NCBI GenBank assembly: GCA_016708435.1
Contig: JADJFV010000036.1
Coordinates: forward strand, 1-64,000
Direction: 5' to 3'
DNA length: 64,000 bases
DNA from: Leptospiraceae bacterium
GTDB taxonomy: Bacteria > Spirochaetota > Leptospiria > Leptospirales > Leptospiraceae
Shown here: one piece after another, positions 1-9,408 of the stretch
How positions within the stretch are numbered: position 1 is the first letter of the stretch
How the letters are laid out: every line of letters starts with the position of its first letter
The notes under the pieces: generated by a model
The model's database searches: none
Seen by the model: the letters and a program-made list of their open reading frames with translations, nothing else
Told to the model about the DNA's origin: nothing
Made by a program: the position numbers and the translations under genes

Positions 1-207
1 TAACGTTAAGCGTTGCCGTCGTGCTCCACCTTGACTCCGAGCCAACAGTATACTGTGCATATTGCGTGACACATCGTCCGTGGCGCGTAATATGCGTTAT
101 CCTTCTTAAGCAAAAAGTCCGAACAACAATATTGCCAGGCTCGGAGCAAGAGAGTGAACCAGCATCGAACCCACGTTCACTCTCGCAGTGGCAATGCTCA
201 GTTATGC
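1..207 (-). repeat. attC-like recombination site 1 (partial)
   Basis: A long imperfect palindrome, short subtype. Its left edge begins at TAACGTTAAG, cut by the window start; the matching right edge is GTTATGC at 201-207. Inner arms GACTCCGAGCC (near 33) and GGCTCGGAGC (near 138) are complementary, and GCGTTGCC/GGCAATGC pair near the ends. A GAGAGTGAAC/GTTCACTCTC hairpin lies inside the right half. The layout matches an integron attC (R'', L'', L', R') read on the minus strand, but it is much longer than typical sites. Confidence 0.75.
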
Positions 208-852
208 GGGATGACTCGAACTTCACGAATAAAGTCAGACAAATAGTAGACTTAATTCTTCAACCGTTCGAATGCAACACACCCATTTATTCCGTGCGAT
301 TCCTATGAATGCAAATAGGACAAATAATATCAACTAAAAATAATTGATGCAATTACGATTCTTAAAATATTTTCCAACAAAAGTTTTGGATAACAAAGAA
401 ACAAGAAAGCCAAATTATGAACACGATAAATTATTTACTTAGAACGGGATAACCCTTATTTACCCCGAAAATAAGTCTGGCAAAGTGAATATTTTATTTT
501 AAGAAACAATAGACAGTTTTCTTACTTCGATTTTTACACCTAAGCACAAAGAAGCCCAAACCTTTTTTAGAAGAACCAAGTCTCAGGGTTTATCTATTTT
601 TGTTTCCAATACCGAAAGAAAAACCTTCCAACTTAACTTCTTAACTATCGAATGAATCTAATTCTATTTAAGAAAACAAATCAGCCTTAATTTAAAAAAA
701 AAGTCAAAACACACTTGCTGACCCGTGATACTTAAAACAATTTAAAATATGCTCTCGTTCGCCCGTTCATCATTTATTTTTAAACCAACCTCAAAATTCC
801 TTGCCTTTCAATCTGTTTTGATTGAACAAATGAAATATAGCCGAGTCATTTC
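208..852. other. ORF-less integron cassette A
   Basis: AT-rich segment between two attC-like sites with no credible coding frame; the short frames here lack ribosome sites and are not conserved between copies. It is nearly identical to 1069-1716, with scattered substitutions and 1-2 base indels. Its boundaries are GTTATGC on the right of site 1 and GCATAAC on the left of site 2. It may carry an RNA, a promoter or nothing. Confidence 0.6.
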
Positions 853-1068
853 GCATAACGTTAAGCGTTGCCGTCGTGCTTCCTAGCATGACTCCGAGCC
901 AAAAGTATACTGTGCATATTGCGTGACACTTCAGTTCGTGGCGCGTAATATGCGTTATCCTTCTTAAAACAAAAAAGTCCGACAACAACAATATCGCCAG
1001 GCTCGGAGCAAGAGAGTGAACAGCATCCGAACCTAGTTCACTCTCGCAGTGGCAATGCTCAGTTATGC
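853..1068 (-). repeat. attC-like recombination site 2
   Basis: Begins GCATAAC (853-859) and ends GTTATGC (1062-1068), which are reverse complements. The inner arms GACTCCGAGCC and GGCTCGGAGC are also complementary. A second pair of arms around GCATATTGCGTGAC and GCGCGTAATATGCG predicts a nested hairpin. Short subtype, about 216 bp, nearly identical to site 1. Confidence 0.8.
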
Positions 1069-1716
1069 GGGATGACTCGAACTTCACGAATAAAGTCAGA
1101 CAAATAGTAGACTTAATTCTTCAACCGTTCGAATGCAACACACCCTTTTATCCCGTGCGATTCCTATGAATGCAAATAGGACAAATAATATCAACTAAAA
1201 ATAATTTATGCAATTACGATTCTTAAAATATTTTCCAACAAAAATTTTGGACAACAAAGAAACAAGAAAGCCAAATTATGAACACGATAAATTAATTACT
1301 TAGAACGGGATAACCCTTATTTACCCCGATAATAAGTCTGGCAAAGTGAATATTTTATTTTAAGAAACAATAGACAGTTTTCTTACTTCGATTTTTAAAC
1401 CTAATCACAAAGAAGTCAAAACCTTTTTTAGAAGAACCAAGTCTCAGGGTTTATCTATTTTTGTTTGAATACTAAAAGCAAAAACTAACTCAGCTTAACT
1501 TCTTTACTATCGAATGAATCTAATTCTATTTAAGAAAACAAGTCAGCCTTAATTTAAAACGAAAAAGTCAAAACACACTTGCTGACCAGTGATACTTAAA
1601 ACAATTCTAAATCTGCTCTCGTTCGCCCGTTCATCATTTAATTTTAAACCAGCCTCAAAATTCCTTACCTTTCAATCTGTTTTGATTGAACAAATGAAAT
1701 ATAGCCGAGTCATTTC
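1069..1716. other. ORF-less integron cassette B (duplicate of A)
   Basis: Second copy of the ORF-less cassette at 208-852. Together with its site it makes a tandem repeat of roughly 855 bp. Substitutions and small indels separate the copies, and no frame stays open in both. The right end (about 1670-1716) resembles the end of the unrelated-looking cassette at 4018-4731, so these belong to one diverged family of non-coding cassettes. Confidence 0.65.
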
Positions 1717-2016
1717 GCATAACGTTAAGCGTATCTGACGTTGAAATAAAACGGAAAAATGCGGTAGCACTTTTTTCGTTTTATTTCAATGTCTCCGAGC
1801 CAACAACTACTAGCAAGTCCTGTGACTGAACGGATGGCACATAAACTTGCTTATCCTCTCTTGCAAGTTTTGTGACAGTAGTGAAGGCACTGGACTTGCA
1901 TGAGTTCAACAAATATACTACAAAGTGTGGCTAATACAACTAAGCCGGCTCGGAGCGAGAAGCCTCACAGCTTCCGAACATTGTGAGGCTTTGAAGCAGA
2001 TCACGCGAAGTTAGAC
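1717..2016 (-). repeat. attC-like recombination site 3
   Basis: Long subtype (300 bp). Left edge GCATAAC at 1717, right edge GTTAGAC at 2010-2016. Complementary inner arms GTCTCCGAGCC (near 1791) and GCCGGCTCGGAGC (near 1944) are present. Two nested arms, GCAAGTCCTGTGAC with GGCACTGGACTTGC and an inner AAACTTGC/GCAAGTTT pair, form a branched fold. A hairpin of GAAATAAAACG and CGTTTTATTTC flanks the left arm. Confidence 0.8.
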
Positions 2017-2282
2017 GGTGTTTTAGGTTCGCGTAATACTAATAAGCCTCAACTGACGCTTTACTAAAACCAGTCCCGACACGATGTCGGGTGTAATACT
2101 TACTCCGTTTTCCAATACGATTCCTTTTATATGTTGGGTTTGCGAAGTTGCTTGTCAATTCTATTCTGTAGCAATTTCCGCAAATCCAATGTTAGGCGCG
2201 TAATAAAATATTATTTATTATCCCTTCTAATAATTTTTATAAACTTCACCATCATAAATAATTCGATACTTTACGGTTTCAT

Positions 2283-3556
2283 TTAAAATGTATTTGTATT
2301 TGAATTGTTTATATTCAAATTTCTTTTGCAGTAATTGATTACACCTTCCCAACCACCACCGTAAGGAGGATTTTTGCATCTGCCAGTAGTAGTATAATAA
2401 GCCGGGGAAATTTTTACTAAGTTAATTATTTTTTTATCACGGTTTTCTGTATTCTTGAATTTTTCAGCTTTATTCGGGGAAATCGAAAACAAAGACTTTG
2501 AATTAATAGTATCAGAATTTTCTATAGGGTCTTTCACTTCTAAAATTGCTAATATTCCATTAGGTCCGTTTGTTTCTAAATAAGTGAAATGTGAACGAAT
2601 AGGAAATGCTTTTCTCTGAAAATCATATTCTCCGATGTGAAAATCGGATGTAATTGCGTATTTATACTTGCGATAGTCCTGAAAATTTTTCTTGTCCTCT
2701 TGGTATTTGAATTCATTCTCGGAATAATCCTTATAATTTGCAATATCTGGATTTTCTTTGAAATTAAACCAAGATAGGTCAAAATATTTTTTGCGACTGC
2801 TATCTCTTAAATCTATAATTTCATCTACTTTTATTTTAGCAGCTTTTGCAATGCTGTCTATATCTTGCGTTGAATTTACCCAGTTTATTTTTTCATCAAA
2901 TTCTTCTTGTTTAATACTTCCATTTTTCAAAGCAATTTCAAAATCTTCTTTAGCCCCTTTAAAGTCTCCTGAGAGAACTTTTGAATTGCCTCTATTTTCA
3001 AATGCATTTTCATCTTTAGGATTCAAAGAGATACATTGTGAATAGTCCTCAGTAGCCTCTTTGTATTTTTTTAAGTTATATTTAGCATTACCTCGACTAT
3101 TATATGTGTCTGCATTGTTTGGATTCAGTTTGATAGCTTTTGAATAATCTTCAATAGCACCTTTGTGGTCTTCTAAATCTCCTTCTACATCACCTCTCAG
3201 AACATAAAAGTCACTGTCTTCCGAATTTATCATTATCGCCTTATTCAAATCATCTATCGCTTCCTTACGATTTTCTAAGCTTCTCTTGGCTAAAGCACGA
3301 TTATAGTAAGCATTTGCATTTTTAGGATTTATGGATATTGCCTTTGTAATATCTTCTATTGCTCCTTTGAAGTCTTGATTATCAGATTTTAAATTTCCTC
3401 TTTCGTGATAAAAGTCAGCATTATTTTTTTCATTTTCAATTTTTTAGTTAAATCTTCAACTTTTTTAATCTATCATCCTTCCCGATCGCTTTGGAATCTT
3501 TTGCTGCGGTGTTCTCGTATTTCTTCCGTCCCACAAAACGACAGAAATAAAATCAT
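2283..3556 (-). pseudogene. TPR-repeat lipoprotein, frameshifted near its N terminus
   Basis: The intact part (from about 3420 down to 2283) encodes at least four tetratricopeptide units of the AIEDYSKAIKLNPNNADTYN type, then a C-terminal region of about 190 residues that I do not recognise. Upstream, the reading frame is lost near 3430 at an A-rich run, and a neighbouring frame continues the protein. A likely start is ATG at 3556, giving a signal peptide ending LFLSFC, a spirochaetal lipobox. At least two or three single-base shifts, all beside homopolymers, separate this start from the TPR body. It is the only gene of its cassette and reads away from the recombinase. Either a decaying lipoprotein gene or sequence error; the TPR identity is secure, the role unknown. 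Confidence 0.7.
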
Positions 3557-3720
3557 TACTATAAAAACCAATTTATCGCCCTCTTAATTCCCATCTTACT
3601 TATTTACCGTCCTCTTTAAAGTTTGACGGAAAGTCTTTCCGAGACACGATGTCGAGGAAACCTATTACTAAATATTCTAGCGTCAGTTCCTTTTCAGAGC
3701 GTGGTCGAACCTAAAATGCC

Positions 3721-4017
3721 GTCTAACGTTAAGAGTATCCGACGTGACTTTGAAACTCGAAAGTGCGATAGCACCTTTTGAGTTTCAAAGTCATGTCTCC
3801 AAGCCGAACTATTACTAGCAAGTCCCGTGACTGAGTGTAGGGCGCAAAACTTGCATTATTCTCTTGCAAGTTTTGTGACCGGAACGAAGGCACTGGACTT
3901 GCGTAAGTTCAACAAAAATACTACAAAGTTTGACTAACACGACTTTGCCGGCTTGGAGCAAGGTGACGGACAGCTTCCGATATAGTCCGTTACCGCAGTG
4001 GATACTCGCAGTTATGC
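3721..4017 (-). repeat. attC-like recombination site 4
   Basis: Long subtype (297 bp). Left edge GTCTAAC at 3721-3727, right edge GTTATGC at 4011-4017. Inner arms TGTCTCCAAGCC and GGCTTGGAGCA are complementary, with a compensatory change relative to the CCGAGCC/GGCTCGG arms of other sites. GACTTTGAAACTCGAAAG and CTTTTGAGTTTCAAAGTC form a strong hairpin near the left end. Confidence 0.8.
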
Positions 4018-4731
4018 GCTTTGCCTCGTACGACTCCGATAAAATCTGACAAGAACTAAACTCGTAACTCGATAAAATCTAGCAAGTAATTTCCGTCCAC
4101 GCGTTTACTATATGTTTACCTATGATAAAAAACTTCAACTAAAAAAACTTTAAGTTAATGCGATTCTTGAAAATTTCTTTCTACAAATAAATAGGAAGGC
4201 TTAGAATCAAAAAAATGTTTCATAATTCTATGCGGGCAAACTTATAAATAGAAAGTCAATTGAAGAATTCTATTCAGTCATACTTAAACCCAAAGTGCAA
4301 CTTGTTTGATTCTAATAGTAATTCTTAAAATATCAATAAAGTTTCGGATAATTCTTATTATCCAGCTTATATTTAATATTTTTATTCTTATATTTTTATT
4401 TAATTTTTAAACTTAAAGATACAAAGCAGTTCTTAAAATACCAAAAGAGTCTCGGATAATTCTTATTATCCAGCTTAAGTTTAAAAGCTAATCCTTTTCA
4501 ATATTGCAAAATCTATTTCCGTCATCTTAAAAGTAATTACTACGTCTTTCAAATTTCTAATCTGTATTTCTCATAATAAAAGTCCAAAATCAGAACTCCT
4601 TTCAATTTTATTTAGAACAATCGTAAATCCTGCGTTTCACATTATTTTTCGAATCCAGCCATAAAAAACAATCTTTTTCCATTCTTCTACAATCTGTTGG
4701 ATTAACTAAATGAAATATAGCGAGGCATTGC
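4018..4731. other. ORF-less integron cassette D
   Basis: AT-rich, with no credible coding frame. It contains a direct repeat of about 37 bp, including TCGGATAATTCTTATTATCC, at roughly 4341 and 4452. Its beginning and its end (AAATGAAATATAGCGAGGCA before the next site) resemble the same parts of cassettes A and B, so it is a diverged member of that family. Confidence 0.6.
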
Positions 4732-5028
4732 GCATAACGTTAAGAGTATCCGACGTGACTTTGAAACTCGAAAGTGCGGTAGCACCTTTTGAGTTTCAAA
4801 GTCATGTCTCCAAGCCGACCAACTACTAGCAAGTCCCGTGACTGAGTGTAGGGCGCAAAACTTGCATTATTCTCTTGCAAGTTTTGTGACCGGAACGATG
4901 GCACTGGACTTGCGTAAGTTCAACAAAAATACTACAAAGTGTGACTAACACGACTATGCCGGCTTGGAGCAAGGGACGGGCATCATCCGAGCTTAGTGAG
5001 TCGCCGCAGTGGATACTCGCAGTTAGGC
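4732..5028 (-). repeat. attC-like recombination site 5
   Basis: Long subtype (297 bp). Left edge GCATAAC at 4732-4738, right edge GTTAGGC at 5022-5028. It is nearly identical to site 4 in its left two thirds, including the CCAAGCC/GGCTTGG arms and the GACTTTGAAACTC hairpin. It ends the four-gene defence cassette to its right. Confidence 0.8.
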
Positions 5029-5086
5029 GAAGAAACCGTGCCATTAATAGAATATGCCCTTTCTTTTCTTCATCCGTTCAGATATT

Positions 5087-6040
5087 TCAAATACCTATTA
5101 ACCACTCCACTAAAGATACTATATGATCCGGATTCGTAAGATTAGCTGCATTGCTTATGTATTTCGTTTTTAAATTAGCATATATTTCTGATGCCATCTT
5201 GTTTTCTATGGCTGCTCCAATATAAAAAATATGCGGCTTACAATTATTTTTCTTAAATGCACTACTGATTCGATCAATTGCTGTCTTAGCCGTTTTCCAA
5301 TGTTCATCAGCTCCAGCAGGATCTATTCCACCTTTCAATTCACCTAACGCTAAATAGTTTTCAGGAATGCTAATTGCTTCTTTAAGAGTTTGCTCAAAGG
5401 GTGTTTTAAGAAGTATTATATCAATGTTATTTTTCACTATTGGAACGGTAACATTAAAATACAGAGTTCTTATTCCTTTTGTTGTCTTCCAAGATAATCC
5501 TTTTGCATTTTCAATTTCAACATCGTCTGTTATATCTTTTGAAGAAATCCATTTTTTAGCACTATCATTCAATACATGGAAGTTTATGCCGGTTAATCGC
5601 AATGAAGATACAATGGAAAGGCATAATTTTTTTTGTGCTAAAGCTCCAACAACATTTCGCATTGAGCCACCGAGAGAATCACCTTTGGTAAGCAAAAAGC
5701 GAAAAATTAATTCTTCTTTGAACTTATCGCCAGCCGGTATTAAGAAATTTTTAATGAACTCCTGAATAGCGGTTTTGCATCCTTCTTCGCCAAGATGAAC
5801 AGCGGCTTTATCCGATATGCCTGAAGCTGCGATTAAACCATTTTTTATTTCAGATAAAGAAATTAACTGTTCTGGTTTCAACAAAGTTTTAATGCGATTT
5901 TGTAAAACTCTTGCTTCTTCAATATATGGAGTTGCTCTTCTATTTTTTTCTAATGCTATTGAAATAAAACCCGCACGAGTTTCATTATACGAAGTAATTA
6001 AGTCTTCATACTTTGCGATGTGACTAGAGTAATTTATCAT
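5087..6040 (-). CDS. Type II restriction endonuclease, AvaI/BsoBI family
   Basis: Protein of 317 residues, about the length of BsoBI (323). It carries the family's central motif GELKGGIDPAGADEHWKT around residue 235; the Glu and Lys of ELK are the known metal-dependent catalytic residues of BsoBI, with an upstream Asp in NNIDIILLK. The N-terminal ETRAGFISIALEKNR block also matches my recall of the family. AvaI and BsoBI cut CYCGRG, so that target is inferred. The start at 6040 overlaps the methyltransferase stop by four bases (ATGA), indicating translational coupling; the longer frame from 6064 lies inside the methyltransferase. The gene appears intact, which is notable because its partner methyltransferase is frameshifted. 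Confidence 0.88.
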   Translation of the reverse strand: MINYSSHIAKYEDLITSYNETRAGFISIALEKNRRATPYIEEARVLQNRIKTLLKPEQLISLSEIKNGLIAASGISDKAAVHLGEEGCKTAIQEFIKNFLIPAGDKFKEELIFRFLLTKGDSLGGSMRNVVGALAQKKLCLSIVSSLRLTGINFHVLNDSAKKWISSKDITDDVEIENAKGLSWKTTKGIRTLYFNVTVPIVKNNIDIILLKTPFEQTLKEAISIPENYLALGELKGGIDPAGADEHWKTAKTAIDRISSAFKKNNCKPHIFYIGAAIENKMASEIYANLKTKYISNAANLTNPDHIVSLVEWLIGI

Positions 6041-7486
6041 TCCTTTCTCCAAATATAAACACACTTTCTCAATGATTCTCCGTGTTCGCCCATTTGTTGA
6101 CTGCTATTTCCTTTTCCAATTGGAAGTATTGAAATTTCATCCACAGTGAATCCAATTTGATTGGCAATATCTGATAAAATTAAATCTACTGAGATACTTG
6201 CTCCAGCGTATCGAACATTATCATTGACCATTATAACCCGACCACCTGTTTTAAGGACTCTATAGAGCTCGTACACTACACAAGACATTTCATAAAAGTA
6301 ACCTTTTATCATTCTTGGTAGACCATTATTATTCAGTGTCTTAGATGTTTTTTTAAATTCTAGAAAATTAATTATTTCTTGTAGTAAATCGTGATTTTGC
6401 GCTATGTTCAAAGGGATTATCCAATTTGGATTGATGCCAAGTAAATCCTTTTCTCTATTTTCGACCGTACAGCTTAGCATTTCTTGCCTTAATGCTAAAA
6501 GTTTTTTTTCATCTATGCCAAGCATGGCTAATTCAAGAGCATAGGTTCTTGTATAGTCATAGCGATTACAATAAGGAGGTGATGTCATCACAAAATCAAT
6601 AGTATCCCCCTTTAATATTTGGCAGTTCAAACAACCAAGAGCCACCAATAATTTGAATAGCTCCTTTCTGTTCAATAGATTTTTTAAAATCAAAGAGACT
6701 ATTCATTGTTAGTCCCTTCGAATCTGAAATTATTTCTTCAAGTTTTTCTGAAATGGCATGATTAAATTGTTTGATTTCACCTTTATTGAAGGGGCGTGCA
6801 CCTATGCAACGACCTGATCGTTGATCCCATCGCAGGTATTGACCATCTTTCCGTGTAAAACTAATATTTTCAAGGATACAAATTAAGGCAAATAGTAAGA
6901 CTTGTTGAACTTTGGTATTTTCATTTTTCATACAAGCAAGATATTTTTTAATCAAGCTATCATTCTCATCTGAGTAAGCCCCGTTGGTAATTTTCAAAAC
7001 ATTATATTCAATATAATTTTCTTGGTTTATCCATGGTTTTTTCTCTTTCCAAAAAAATAATCTGCTAAAATCAGTTTCAGAATAGTCATTCAATAATAAA
7101 TTTCTAGATTTTATGAGTTCTTGTCCAATATGTAGTAATTCGATACCGACTGAATTGATTCCCAAATCACTAGCAGCAAATAAAGCAGCACCGCTACCAG
7201 CAAATGGGTCTAACACAGTATTTGCCTCTTTCATGTTATACTTATTCAAATAATGTATAACTAAATCAGCAGAAAATCTCTTCTTTATATTTATACCATC
7301 TATAAAAGGAATTTTTTTATTAGCTTGAAAACTTACAATTTGACGATTCAAAGAATTATCTACATGCATTATACCGTGAAATCTATTTTCAAGTTTCTGG
7401 TCTAAATCTGCTATACGCTCGATAAAAGGTTTATCTTTCTCTAAAGTATTGAAATCTGCGATTACCGTTTCTGAAACTAATTCCAT
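6037..7486 (-). pseudogene. Restriction-modification DNA methyltransferase (amino type), frameshifted
   Basis: Two overlapping frames encode one methyltransferase. The first (7486 to about 6600) holds the S-adenosylmethionine motif DPFAGSGAALFAA near residue 95. The second (about 6620 to 6037) holds the catalytic motif TSPPY, typical of N4-cytosine or N6-adenine enzymes. The frames join at NIKG: a run of five G (minus strand, near 6605-6609) where four would restore one protein of about 480 residues. The start at 7486 has a perfect AGGAGG ribosome site. Motif order (SAM motif, long middle region, then TSPPY) fits an alpha-class layout. It precedes the AvaI/BsoBI-type nuclease and should protect its site. 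A live nuclease without it would be harmful, so sequence error or G-tract phase variation is likelier than true loss. Confidence 0.8.
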
Positions 7487-7501
7487 TAATCCCTCCTAAG
7501 T

Positions 7502-8014
7502 TAAAATACATGTATGGCTTTAAGAAACAAACATATAAAATAAAATCCCAATAGCCATGCACAATAATAAATAATATAGGTATCCATTTTTCAATATTAG
7601 TTAAAGGATGATACTTTTTTTTTTTTTTTTACCTTCTTCAAGTCTCTTCCATTCTTCCCCTATAAGGCGCAAATGGTAAAACTCTTCTATCATATTTAGA
7701 ACGACAAATTTTCCACGATTTAACTAAGGATACGAGATTACTAGCTTTAACCAAAAAATACCAGATAAAATTCCAGCAAGAGGAAGTAGTAAATGCAAAG
7801 GTCTTAATTCAGTGGAGACATCTTTTTGAAATAAAAAGCCAATAACTGCCAAAATACTCGTATTAAGTGTCAAAAAAAAAGAATTTGCCTTTTGTCTATT
7901 CTCTGCGACCTTTTCTATGGAATCGTGATATATTTTATAAAGTTCAAGTATATCATTTGTTTGAAATGAGTTTTTTAATTGCGAAATATTCCTCTCTGTC
8001 TTTTTCCTTGCCAT
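7502..8014 (-). pseudogene. RipA-like small membrane protein with an internal stop
   Basis: The open part (8014-7724, 96 residues) has a soluble helix followed by two membrane segments and the block ANSFFLTLNTSILAVIGFLF, which I associate with the RipA family of small octameric membrane proteins. An in-frame TAG at 7724-7726 stops it. The frame beyond reads LNRGKFVVLNMIEEFYHL, then GEEWKRLEEGK, a lysine run from an A16 tract (about 7613-7630), and a third hydrophobic segment, which is the usual C-terminal half of this family. CAG to TAG is the simplest lesion. The start overlaps the TIR-like stop by one base (TAATG). Pairing with a TIR-like protein suggests a membrane effector, but that role is inference. 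Confidence 0.65.
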
Positions 8015-8397
8015 TACCTAGAACCATTAATAAGTGTTTTTAAATTATCCCATGTCCAGTTATAAACTTTGTCATTATTTTTTGCTTTATTCGGTTTTGT
8101 GCAATTTTTATTTGAATAACCAGCTAATAGAAAATATGGAATGCTTTCTTCCTGTGCAATCGATAACTCTACAGAGACTCCGCTTGCAGTATGCGTGTAT
8201 TCACCACAAAGGACTATTACGAGATCACAACCTTTAATCCGGGTTCTTGCTTTTGCTTGCCAATTAGATGAAATTGCTTCTTTAATTGAAAAGTCTGCAA
8301 TACTAAATGGAGTATCCGGATTTTTTGCTTGTCCGACTAACATTTCCTTAATACCTAAATCGTGATCGTAATCAAAACTAATAAAAACTCTTTTCAT
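8014..8397 (-). CDS. TIR-like (MTH538/ThsB-type) domain protein
   Basis: Protein of 127 residues beginning MKRVFISFDYDHD, the signature start of MTH538 TIR-like domains (Pfam DUF1863), the fold of Thoeris ThsB. Later landmarks are RIKGCDLVIVLCGEYTHTAS and a conserved Glu in SVELSIAQEE. In Thoeris, ThsB makes a cyclic ADP-ribose-type signal from NAD after phage infection; whether this short protein does so is unknown. The start at 8397 is chosen because GAGGAG lies eight bases upstream; a longer frame from 8418 contains that ribosome site. It is the first gene of the defence cassette, ahead of the RipA-like membrane protein. No ThsA-like NADase or macro-domain gene is nearby, so this is not canonical Thoeris. 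Confidence 0.8.
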   Translation of the reverse strand: MKRVFISFDYDHDLGIKEMLVGQAKNPDTPFSIADFSIKEAISSNWQAKARTRIKGCDLVIVLCGEYTHTASGVSVELSIAQEESIPYFLLAGYSNKNCTKPNKAKNNDKVYNWTWDNLKTLINGSR

Positions 8398-8512
8398 TTT
8401 CTTTCTCCTCAATTTCATTAACTTGCAAATATATAGCCAGTGTATTTATTTCTAAATTCAGAAAACATCTTCAAACAATTTATTATATAAAAAAAATTTG
8501 GCACGGTTTTTC

Positions 8513-8807
8513 GCCTAACGTTAAGAGTATCCGACGTGACTTTAAAATTCGAAAGTGCGGTAGCACCTTTTGAATTTTAAAGTCATGTCTCCGAGCCACC
8601 GTATAACTAGCAAGTCCTGTGACTGAACGGATGGCACGCAAACTTGCTCTTTTTTGCAAGTTTCGTGACAGTAGTGAAGGCACTGGACTTGCGTTAGCTT
8701 TCCAAATAAACTAAAAAATTTCACTTAAACAACCAGCCGGCTCGGAGCAAGAGAGTGAACAGCTTCCGAACATAGTTCACTCTCTTAGCGGATACTCGCA
8801 GTTAGGC
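8513..8807 (-). repeat. attC-like recombination site 6
   Basis: Long subtype (295 bp). Left edge GCCTAAC at 8513-8519, right edge GTTAGGC at 8801-8807. Complementary arms are GTCTCCGAGCC and GCCGGCTCGGAGC. Nested arms are GCAAGTCCTGTGAC with GGCACTGGACTTGC, and GGCACGCAAACTTGC with GCAAGTTTCGTGAC. GACTTTAAAATTCGAAAG and CTTTTGAATTTTAAAGTC pair near the left end. Confidence 0.82.
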
Positions 8808-8823
8808 GGTGTTATTTGACCTT

Positions 8824-9390
8824 TTACACAAAAGTTTCCTTTTCTATTTTCTTTTTTTCAATTCTATTCAAATCAAGTTTTTCTGAAAGAAGATCGAGAA
8901 ATTCTCGCTCTTTCTGGTTAACTTCTTTATCAGAATATGCAAGAATACAAGCATAGATATACATAGTTGATTCTAACTCATATTTTTTTGCAATGTTAAT
9001 TATTTCTGGTAAGCCATATGGCTTTTCAAAGACTTTCATCAACTGATTAATTAAATCCCTTTTTTTTACACCTACCGATTCTAATAATTCTTGTGTAAAA
9101 AATGCATCTTCATCTTCAGAATCCAAAAACAAATCTTCAATGATCTCATAAGTTTGAGCTTCTTCTTCATCGGAGATTGTTCCATCTATACCAGACAACA
9201 ATGCCATGATACTAACAAAATGCTTTTGCAATTCTACGGCTTCATTGAAATCATCGCTCTCAATATTTCCATCGCCATCATCGTCAAATACGTCAGCGAT
9301 AAAGTTTGCTCCCGTTTGTAACGCTTTTGCTGCACCTTTTCTTAAATCCTTATCTGCTAAAACTGTCATTAATACTCCAAAAAATGCCAT
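8824..9390 (-). CDS. EF-hand plus TerB-like domain protein
   Basis: Acidic cytoplasmic protein of 188 residues. Residues 35-47 (DDDGDGNIESDDF) form a canonical EF-hand calcium-binding loop. Residues from about 55 onward, including ALLSGIDGTISDEEEAQTYE and later CILAYSDKEVNQKEREFLDL, have the paired acidic pattern of TerB/DjlA-N-like domains, which are linked to metal-dependent stress and phage-defence systems. It lies 18 bases downstream of a lipoprotein gene in the same cassette and is probably co-transcribed. No signal peptide is visible. The domain calls rest on motif appearance; the cellular role is unknown. Confidence 0.65.
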   Translation of the reverse strand: MAFFGVLMTVLADKDLRKGAAKALQTGANFIADVFDDDGDGNIESDDFNEAVELQKHFVSIMALLSGIDGTISDEEEAQTYEIIEDLFLDSEDEDAFFTQELLESVGVKKRDLINQLMKVFEKPYGLPEIINIAKKYELESTMYIYACILAYSDKEVNQKEREFLDLLSEKLDLNRIEKKKIEKETFV

Positions 9391-9408
9391 AACTTTTTCT
9401 CCTAGAAT

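Noticed and set aside
21..308. Frames of 95-98 codons in the first 1.1 kb (plus strand near 21, minus strand near 791)
   Set aside because: They run through the attC-like palindromes, are not conserved between the two cassette copies and lack ribosome sites.
2758..3045. Plus-strand frame inside the TPR gene
   Set aside because: It is the antisense shadow of the TPR repeats, hydrophobic because of complementary codons.
4826..5126. Short frames on both strands across attC-like site 5
   Set aside because: They follow the palindrome; equivalent frames in other sites break with single-base differences.
8014..8418. Canonical Thoeris system
   Set aside because: Only a ThsB-like protein is present; no ThsA-type NADase or macro/SLOG effector gene lies in the cassette.
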